Of a DNA stretch of 64,000 nucleotides, positions 58,101-64,000 are shown one piece after another. Below the pieces are notes generated by a model, which did not search any database, was not told the origin of the DNA, and saw only the letters and a list, made by a program, of their open reading frames with translations. The first letter of the stretch is position 1. The number at the start of each line of letters is the position of its first letter. The stretch spans positions 62,001 through 126,000 of the forward strand of contig NZ_NMUN01000009.1 in assembly GCF_002812725.1 (NCBI RefSeq), in the 5' to 3' direction. The position numbers and the translations under genes were made by a program. Source of the DNA: Microbacterium sp. BR1 (GTDB lineage: Bacteria > Actinomycetota > Actinomycetes > Actinomycetales > Microbacteriaceae).

Positions 58101-59228
58101 TCATCCGGAGTATCCGAAGGTCTCGTTCCACTTCGGGAAGTAGGAGCCGTCGGCCTTCATCGCCGTCAGGAACGCTTCGTCGCTGCCGAAGTCGAACCAC
58201 GTGTCATCTCCGGCCGGCGCATACCATGCCTCATTCACGATCTTGCGAGAATCAGTCGCTTTCACGTTGGTCGGAGCGGACTGCGAGATCGTCGAGTAGA
58301 ACGCGTTCGTCTCGGGGAGAGCAGCCCACTCCAAGAACAGACGTGCTGCGTTCGGGTGGGGCGCATTCTGCACGACGGCCACACCATCGGTCTGACCGAT
58401 GGTCGGTGTCGCATAGACGTACTCGAGCGGGGCACCGTTGTTGGCGATCTGCGACGAGATGAAGGAGTCGACCATCGGCACCGCGATATCGATCTCGCCC
58501 TGAATCATGTTCTGGCCCAGGGTCAGGGTGTCGGAGATCATGCCGACGTTCTTGGCGATGCCCTCCATACCATCCCAGCCGAAACCCTTCGCTGCACCGT
58601 CCGTGTACAGGTACCAGAACGCCTGGACGCCCGAGGAGATCTGCGGGTTGACGACACCGACGCGGCCCGCGAAGATCGGGTCGGTCAGCGCGTCAAGTCC
58701 CTTCTCCTGAATGAGTTCGATCTCATCGTCTGAAAGGCTGTCGGCGTTGTACGCGATCGTCTGGGCGTTGCCGTTCTGGACCGGATAGTAGTACCCCGCC
58801 CGGCTCTCGGACTCGGGATACTGATCCGCATACTGAGGTGTGTACTCCGCGATCCAGCCATTCTCGATGCCCTGGTCCAGTGCAACATGGTCGACGATAC
58901 TGATGACGTCGGCCTGTTGCTGCCCAGCCGATGCTTCCTGGGCGAACTGCTGAAACAGCGGGCCTGGAGTGTTGCGCACGATGAACACCTGGATGCCGTA
59001 CTCCTCGGTGAACTTGTCGGCCCACCCTCGGAGGCTGGCCTCGGAGGCATCACCGTAGATCGTGAGGCTGCCCTCGGCCTTGGCCGCTGCCGTCAGGGTC
59101 GCCAAATCGAACGCGTCGCCCGACGATGAGCTCACCGGTGTTGCAGGCCCCGACGAGCATGCCGCGAGGCCGATCGCGGCCGCGGTGAGGATCGCTGCGC
59201 ATAGGACCCTACGTGTTCTGGTACTCAT
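58101..59228 (-). CDS. ABC transporter substrate-binding lipoprotein 2
   Basis: 375 aa, lipobox LAAC. Paralogue of genes 1 and 3 over the whole length: EGSLTIYGDASEASLRGWAD, LFQQFAQEASAGQQQADV, GWIAEYTPQ, PHPNAARLFLEWAA, WNETFGYSG. AAGGAA before ATG 59228; the longer in-frame start at 59324 overlaps the previous gene. Confidence 0.9.
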   Translation of the reverse strand: MSTRTRRVLCAAILTAAAIGLAACSSGPATPVSSSSGDAFDLATLTAAAKAEGSLTIYGDASEASLRGWADKFTEEYGIQVFIVRNTPGPLFQQFAQEASAGQQQADVISIVDHVALDQGIENGWIAEYTPQYADQYPESESRAGYYYPVQNGNAQTIAYNADSLSDDEIELIQEKGLDALTDPIFAGRVGVVNPQISSGVQAFWYLYTDGAAKGFGWDGMEGIAKNVGMISDTLTLGQNMIQGEIDIAVPMVDSFISSQIANNGAPLEYVYATPTIGQTDGVAVVQNAPHPNAARLFLEWAALPETNAFYSTISQSAPTNVKATDSRKIVNEAWYAPAGDDTWFDFGSDEAFLTAMKADGSYFPKWNETFGYSG

Positions 59229-59274
59229 CAATGTTCCTTCGCTTCGGTCGTGGTCATGGTGTGGTCGCGTGTGC

Positions 59275-60405
59275 TCATCCTGAGTAGCCGAACGTCTCGT
59301 TCCACTTCGGGAAGTACCAGCCATCGGCTGTCATGGCCTCGAGGAATTCGGGATCCGAACCGAAGTCGCTCCAGACGTCGTCCGTCTTCGGCGAGAACCA
59401 GGGCTCGTCGAGGTAGGTACGAGGGTCCTCGACGTCGCTGCGCATCGGGGCGTTGTTCGCACCCACCGCCCACGCGCTGACACCGTCGGCGGAGGCGGCC
59501 CATTCAGAGAACAGCCGCGCGGCGTTCGGGTGGGGCGCGTTCTCGACGACCGCAAGAGCGGACATGACCGCGACAGTCGGGTCTGGGTAGACGAAGCCGA
59601 GCGGGGCGCCGCTGCCGGTAATCAGCGAGATCACGTAGCTGTCGGCGAGCGGCAGCCCGAAGTCGACTTCACCTTGGATGACGTTCTGCGCGATCGTCAC
59701 GGTATCCGAGATGGCGCCAGTATTGGCCGCGATGCCGCCCAGACCATCCCAGCCGAAGTCTTCGGCCGCAGGACCATCCGAGTAGAGGTACCAGTACGCC
59801 TGCAGCTGCTGGCCAGCCTGAGGGGCGACCACGCCGACACGATCGGTGAGGCCCTTGCTCTCGAGGAAGCCCATCGGGTCGGCCTGGAGCTTTTCGACCT
59901 CTTCAGGCGTGACCTTGTCTGTGTTGTATGCGATGACCGGCGAGGTGACGCTCTGGACGGCGTAGTAGTAGCCCGCGCGTGCGTATTCCGCCGGAAGGGC
60001 GTCCGCCTCCTGGGGTGTGTACTCGGCGATCCAGCCATTGTCGACCGCCTGGTCGAGAGCCGAGTGATCGAGAATGCTGAGGACGTCAGCCTGGGCTTGC
60101 CCAGCCGATTCCTCCTGCGCGAACTGCTGGAAAAGCGGCCCGGTTGCGTTGCGAACGATCGTCACAGGGATGCCGTACTCCTGTGTGAAGGCATCCGTCC
60201 AGGCCTTCATACTCGCATCCGACGAATCGCCGTAAAGCATGAGCGAACCTTCAGCCTTCGCCGCCGTAACTAGCGCATCTAGATCGAACGCTCCGTTGGT
60301 CGCCGACGGCGTAACCGCTGGCGAGCTCGATGCGCAGCCGGCGAGGCCGAGGGCTGTTACGGCGAGGATCGCTCCGGAGAGGATCCCAAACTGCTTGACT
60401 CTCAT
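59275..60405 (-). CDS. ABC transporter substrate-binding lipoprotein 3
   Basis: 376 aa, lipobox LAGC, first gene of the operon. Paralogue of the other two: EGSLMLYGDSSDASMKAWTD, LFQQFAQEESAGQAQADV, FPKWNETFGYSG. AAAGGAG 5 nt before ATG 60405. The FbpA-like fold often binds iron, but these lack an obvious pair of C-terminal Tyr, and the operon is catabolic, so an organic ligand is likelier. Confidence 0.9.
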   Translation of the reverse strand: MRVKQFGILSGAILAVTALGLAGCASSSPAVTPSATNGAFDLDALVTAAKAEGSLMLYGDSSDASMKAWTDAFTQEYGIPVTIVRNATGPLFQQFAQEESAGQAQADVLSILDHSALDQAVDNGWIAEYTPQEADALPAEYARAGYYYAVQSVTSPVIAYNTDKVTPEEVEKLQADPMGFLESKGLTDRVGVVAPQAGQQLQAYWYLYSDGPAAEDFGWDGLGGIAANTGAISDTVTIAQNVIQGEVDFGLPLADSYVISLITGSGAPLGFVYPDPTVAVMSALAVVENAPHPNAARLFSEWAASADGVSAWAVGANNAPMRSDVEDPRTYLDEPWFSPKTDDVWSDFGSDPEFLEAMTADGWYFPKWNETFGYSG

Positions 60406-60443
60406 CAAAGCTCCTTTGCTTGGGTGGCATGTAGTCGAGTAAC

Positions 60444-60467
60444 GGTCGTGTGCATCGGTGCACGACC
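60444..60467. promoter_or_regulatory. operator candidate 1, next to the catabolic operon
   Basis: Inverted repeat GGTCGTG (60444-60450) / CACGACC (60461-60467) around TGCATCGGTG. It contains TGTGCATCGGTGCAC, 13 of 15 bases shared with the site at 60701. About 40-60 nt upstream of the operon start codon. Confidence 0.5.
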
Positions 60468-60489
60468 AAGCCGCTGCCAGGAATTGCGG

Positions 60490-60530
60490 GCGATTATGCA
60501 GATCCCGCAGCGACCATTATGTGTAATCGC
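60490..60530. promoter_or_regulatory. inverted repeat GCGATTA/TAATCGC
   Basis: Arms at 60490-60496 and 60524-60530, in the 419-bp control region between the operon and the LysR gene. Function unknown; the region contains no gene. Confidence 0.3.
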
Positions 60531-60700
60531 ATTTTGGCCGGGTCGCTGTTTTCCGCCTGACGGTAAACCTCGTGCGAGAATCGCGTTCGGCATGTGCGGC
60601 ACGTTCACGCCACTTGATGTAAAACCGCAGGAATTCAGGGCTCGTAGTGATCGATGCTCCGCTCACGCGGCACAAACTCGACCGCTGCGAGCATGGATCG

Positions 60701-60718
60701 ATGTGCGTTGGTGCACAT
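60701..60718. promoter_or_regulatory. operator candidate 2, LysR gene side
   Basis: ATGTGC (60701-60706) / GCACAT (60713-60718), containing TGTGCGTTGGTGCAC, a near copy of the core of candidate 1. About 107 nt before the LysR start. Confidence 0.5.
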
Positions 60719-60824
60719 AGAGTGGGATGCCATCAGCCACCACCGCTCCTTCGTTCGTCAGACGCTGTGCGAAATTCGATCGGCGACCACGCACGAAGAC
60801 GTGTGACAAGGAGTGTCACCACAC

Positions 60825-61769
60825 ATGACCCGGAGCAATCCCGATCACACCGCGACCGCGCAACGATCCACCGGTGAGGTATCGACCGACGACCTGCGCA
60901 TGCTGCTTGCGCTCGCCCGCACCGGGAAACTCGTCACCGCCGCGACGTTGCTTGGCATCGACCACACGACCGTGCGTCGCCGACTCAACCGCTTGGAGGC
61001 AGCGCTCGGCGCAACCATGGTCGAGCACGGCGCAGACGGATGGGCTTTAACCGACCTCGGCCGCGTCGTCGTGGAACGCTCGGCCTCGCTGGAGCAGATC
61101 GTCCAAAGCGTTCGGGATGCGGTAGCGGGCGAGGAAGGCACCGTCAGAGGGACCGTCCGGGTTTCTGCGCCGGATGGCTTCGGAGTCGTCTTCGCCACTG
61201 AAGCGATCACCGAAGTTGTCGCGCGATATCCCGGCATTTCGATCGAGCTGGTCACTTCCACTCGTCCGCTGACCTCGCGAGCGTCCGGCTTCGACCTCGC
61301 CGTGAGCATCGGGGAACCCCGCCAAGGTTGGCTCACGTCAGAGTTTCTCACCAGCTACGCGCTCGGACTTTACGCGAGCCGTCGATATCTGGCGCAGGCA
61401 TCCGCCATTGAATCGATGGAGGATCTCGCCGATCATCGTCTCGTCTTCTATGTGGATTCGCATCTGAACGTCGCTGAGCTCGATCTCGCCCGCGGCTTCG
61501 CCGGCATGCGAGTGGGGATGGGTTGCACGAGCGTGTCGGCACAAGTGTCAGCCACACAGCACGGGGCAGGGATCGGCCTTCTCCCCTGCTACATGGCGGA
61601 AGGCGAGCCCGACCTCGTCCGCGTCCTGCCCGATCAAGTGCGGTTCCTTCTGGCCTACTCGCTAAGCATGCGCCGAGACAGCCCCGCGCCCGAGGCCGTC
61701 AACCTTATCCGGGCGGCGCTGCGGCGAGTGGTCGTCGCTCGTCAGGACTCTCTCGTCCCGTCGACCTGA
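60825..61769 (+). CDS. LysR family transcriptional regulator
   Basis: 314 aa. Winged helix at residues 20-80 (LLALARTGKLVTAATLLGID, then VRRRLNRLEAALGA). C-terminal effector domain present (FDLAVSIGEP, GIGLLPCYMAEGEP). ATG 60825 has AAGGAG 11 nt upstream; the GTG at 60813 is too close to it. Divergent from the catabolic operon, so its likely regulator, with the paired sites at 60444 and 60701. Confidence 0.88.
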   Translation: MTRSNPDHTATAQRSTGEVSTDDLRMLLALARTGKLVTAATLLGIDHTTVRRRLNRLEAALGATMVEHGADGWALTDLGRVVVERSASLEQIVQSVRDAVAGEEGTVRGTVRVSAPDGFGVVFATEAITEVVARYPGISIELVTSTRPLTSRASGFDLAVSIGEPRQGWLTSEFLTSYALGLYASRRYLAQASAIESMEDLADHRLVFYVDSHLNVAELDLARGFAGMRVGMGCTSVSAQVSATQHGAGIGLLPCYMAEGEPDLVRVLPDQVRFLLAYSLSMRRDSPAPEAVNLIRAALRRVVVARQDSLVPST

Positions 61770-61898
61770 CCCGGTCGCGATACCTTTACGAACGATCGAA
61801 TCTGCAATTTCGCAGATTCACCATGCATGACTAGTGCTTGACCGCACCTACATGTCTGTCGCAGGCTGACAACGGCTGACCGACAGGAGGGTGCTGAC

Positions 61899-63044
61899 GT
61901 GCACATCGACAAGAAAACTGCTCTGCCTGAGACCATGAAGGCCGCGGTTCTGCGAGACGACCACCCGGGGCTCGAGATCATACGGATCGCTGTGCCGACA
62001 CCCCGGGAAGGCGAGGCCCTCGTCAAGGTGCACGCGTGCGGTGTCTGCCACACGGACCTCCATGTCATCAAGGGCGAAGTCACCTTTCCCCGCCCAGCGG
62101 TGCTCGGACATGAGATAAGCGGCACCGTGGTGGCGTTCGGTGATGGAACCGTAGAAACTCACGGCCTACAGGCGGGCGATGACATCGTTGGAGCGTTCAT
62201 CATGCCGTGCACGGAGTGCGATGCCTGCATTCGCGGTCGTGACGATCTCTGCGCGAACTTCTTCGGCCAGAATCGCCTGCGAGGAACGCTCTACGACGGC
62301 ACAAGCCGGCTCACGCTACCCGACGGCTCGTTCCTGGCTATGTACTCGATGGGAGGCCTCGCCGAGTACTCGGTGGTACCGATCTCGGCACTGACGAAGC
62401 TTCCTGCCGGCCTTGACCCGGTGGCGTCCGCGATTCTCGGTTGCGCCGCCTTCACCTCCTACGGCGCCGTGCACCGCGCCGGACACGTCGAACGTGGCGA
62501 GTCCGTCGCTATCACAGCCGTCGGCGGCGTAGGTAGCGCAGTCCTGCAGATCGCCAAGGCCGCCGGCGCCGATCCGATTATCGCCATCGATGTCTCGGAC
62601 GAGAAACTCCAGGCGGCCCTCCGGCTCGGCGCGACCCATACCGTGAACTCAAGCAGTGTCGATGTGAAGACGGAGGTCCGCGCACTGACCGGTGGACATG
62701 GGGTCGACGTCTCATTCGAGGCGCTCGGGCACCCGGCGACCTTCCGTCAGGCCATCGATATCCTCGCCGATGGCGGACGCATGGTCGCGATCGGCATCGC
62801 CGCGGGCACCGCTACGGCCGAAATCGAGATCACGCCGCTCGTGCGGCGCGGCTATACGGTGACCGGTTCGTTCGGCGCACGTACCCGGGTAGATCTGCCC
62901 GCCGTCGTGCAGCTGGCCGCCGATGGGCACTTCGACGCCGAGGGCGTCGTCACCCGGCATTACGCCCTTGACGACGCGGACGCCGCTTACCGGGCCCTCG
63001 CGCTCGGCGAGATCACAGGCCGCGCCGTTGTCGTCATGGACTGA
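61899..63044 (+). CDS. zinc-dependent alcohol dehydrogenase
   Basis: 381 aa, medium-chain dehydrogenase. Catalytic zinc site CGVCHTD and GHE; structural zinc loop PCTECDACIRGRDDLC with four Cys; Rossmann GGVGSAV. GTG start with GGAGGG 8 nt upstream. Upstream TTGACC (about 61839) could be a -35. Oxidises an alcohol to an aldehyde; the next gene encodes an aldehyde dehydrogenase, so the two probably act in sequence. Confidence 0.92.
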   Translation: MHIDKKTALPETMKAAVLRDDHPGLEIIRIAVPTPREGEALVKVHACGVCHTDLHVIKGEVTFPRPAVLGHEISGTVVAFGDGTVETHGLQAGDDIVGAFIMPCTECDACIRGRDDLCANFFGQNRLRGTLYDGTSRLTLPDGSFLAMYSMGGLAEYSVVPISALTKLPAGLDPVASAILGCAAFTSYGAVHRAGHVERGESVAITAVGGVGSAVLQIAKAAGADPIIAIDVSDEKLQAALRLGATHTVNSSSVDVKTEVRALTGGHGVDVSFEALGHPATFRQAIDILADGGRMVAIGIAAGTATAEIEITPLVRRGYTVTGSFGARTRVDLPAVVQLAADGHFDAEGVVTRHYALDDADAAYRALALGEITGRAVVVMD

Positions 63045-63074
63045 TCACAACATCACTCAGAAGAAGAGGTTTCG

Positions 63075-64000
63075 ATGACCAAGCGCATTCCCCACTGGAT
63101 CGACGGTGCACGCGTCGACCTGCCCGACCGCCGCCTGAGCGCGGTATTCGACCCTGCCACCGGCGCGCAGAGCGGATCGGTGACGCTAGCCGAGACAGCC
63201 GACGTCGCCGTCGCCGTCCGCGCCGCAGCATTGGCTTTCCCGGCGTGGCGCGACCTTTCGATCGCGAAGCGGCAGACGATCCTGTTCCGCTTCCGTGAGT
63301 TGCTAGATGCACGTAAGGGCGAGCTCGCCGAGATCATCACCGCCGAGCACGGCAAAGTGGTCTCGGATGCCCTCGGCGAGATCACGCGAGGCCAGGAGGT
63401 GGTGGAGTTCGCGCTGGGGTTCCCTGAGGTACTCAAGGGCGACTACTCGGTGAACGCCTCGACGGGCGTCGACGTCTACTCGTTCCCCCAGCCCATCGGG
63501 GTTGCAGCGATCATCAGCCCCTTCAACTTCCCCGCAATGGTGCCGATGTGGTTCTTCCCCATTGCTCTCGCGGCAGGTAATACCGTCATCCTCAAGCCGA
63601 GCGAGAAGGACCCGTCCGCCGCCCTGTGGCTCGCCGCGCTATTGCACGAGGCGGGCCTGCCGGCGGGCGTCTTCAACGTGGTGCAGGGCGACAAGGTGGC
63701 CGTAGATGCACTGCTCGAGCATCCTGATGTCGCTTCGATCTCATTCGTCGGCTCCACCCCGATCGCGCGCTATATCTATGAGACTGCAGCCCGCCACGGC
63801 AAGCGCGTGCAGGCGCTGGGCGGCGCGAAAAACCATATGCTCGTACTCCCCGACGCCGACCTCGACCTGGTCGCCGACGCGGCGGTCAATGCCGGCTTCG
63901 GTTCGGCGGGCGAGCGGTGCATGGCGATCTCGGTCGCCGTCGTCGTCGAGCCGGTCGCGGATGCCCTCATCGAGAAGGTGACCGCGCGGATGCGTGGCCT
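63075..64000 (+). CDS. mmsA: aldehyde dehydrogenase, methylmalonate-semialdehyde type, 3' end outside window
   Basis: First 308 residues; open to the right edge. ATG 63075 has AGAAGAGG upstream. Shows the CoA-acylating MmsA signatures: SPFNFPAMVPMWFFPIALA, KPSEKDPSAALW, FVGSTPIARYIYE, ALGGAKNHMLVLPDAD, and GERCMAIS with the nucleophile Cys. Usual members convert malonate or methylmalonate semialdehyde to acyl-CoA with NAD. 30 bp after the alcohol dehydrogenase stop. Confidence 0.9.
   Translation, partial: MTKRIPHWIDGARVDLPDRRLSAVFDPATGAQSGSVTLAETADVAVAVRAAALAFPAWRDLSIAKRQTILFRFRELLDARKGELAEIITAEHGKVVSDALGEITRGQEVVEFALGFPEVLKGDYSVNASTGVDVYSFPQPIGVAAIISPFNFPAMVPMWFFPIALAAGNTVILKPSEKDPSAALWLAALLHEAGLPAGVFNVVQGDKVAVDALLEHPDVASISFVGSTPIARYIYETAARHGKRVQALGGAKNHMLVLPDADLDLVADAAVNAGFGSAGERCMAISVAVVVEPVADALIEKVTARMRG

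Overview
The window is one contiguous piece of a high-GC actinobacterial chromosome. The gene order ftsH-folE-folP-folB-folK-DUF3180-PH proteins-DUF2520-panC-lysS, with hpt, tilS and ppa beside it, and the many leaderless genes whose -10 hexamer ends 6 nt before the start codon, point to Microbacteriaceae. Microbacterium is the most likely genus, by inference from gene order and protein style rather than a database match.

Layout. 1-1121: the right end of an integrated element (tyrosine recombinase, cut by the window edge) against a tRNA-Ser(CGA) gene. 1201-10505: an SDR, a DHA2-type exporter, L-lactate dehydrogenase, a SorC-type regulator with glpK and glpD (which share an operator-like motif), and radA. 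10545-11707: sseB-like gene and a membrane-anchored protein. 11869-16583: a 35-aa peptide ORF followed by SDR-SDR-MoxR ATPase-VWA protein-SDR. The three SDRs are of the mycofactocin-coupled type, but no mycofactocin maturation genes are visible. 16648-20249: pntB/pntA transhydrogenase and argA. 20467-27999: clpC, a DUF2975/Xre pair, a duplicated-domain lipoprotein, cardiolipin synthase and DUF4192. 28029-43844: conserved core genes (lysS, an unusual panC, folate genes, ftsH, hpt, tilS, ppa, mscS, M23 peptidase). 44112-44432: tRNA-Glu, tRNA-Asp, tRNA-Phe.

From about 44.5 kb to the right edge the content is accessory. After a gene-poor 1.7 kb there is an SDR/IclR pair, then a minus-strand operon from 60405 to 47962, largely with 4-nt start/stop overlaps. 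It encodes three tandem paralogous solute-binding lipoproteins, a fused permease, an ATPase, an Ltp2-like thiolase-fold protein, a DUF35 partner, a family III CoA-transferase, a Gfo/Idh/MocA oxidoreductase, and a duplicated alpha/beta-hydrolase plus EthD-like module. A LysR-type regulator, a zinc alcohol dehydrogenase and an MmsA-like aldehyde dehydrogenase (cut by the right edge) run the other way. Together these look like uptake and CoA-dependent breakdown of an unidentified organic acid or side-chain compound.

The most interesting parts are the peptide/SDR/MoxR/VWA cluster (11.8-16.6 kb), the catabolic operon with triplicated binding proteins, the divergent PanC, and several operator candidates (glpK/glpD, the DUF2975/Xre promoter, the 60.4-60.7 kb control region).
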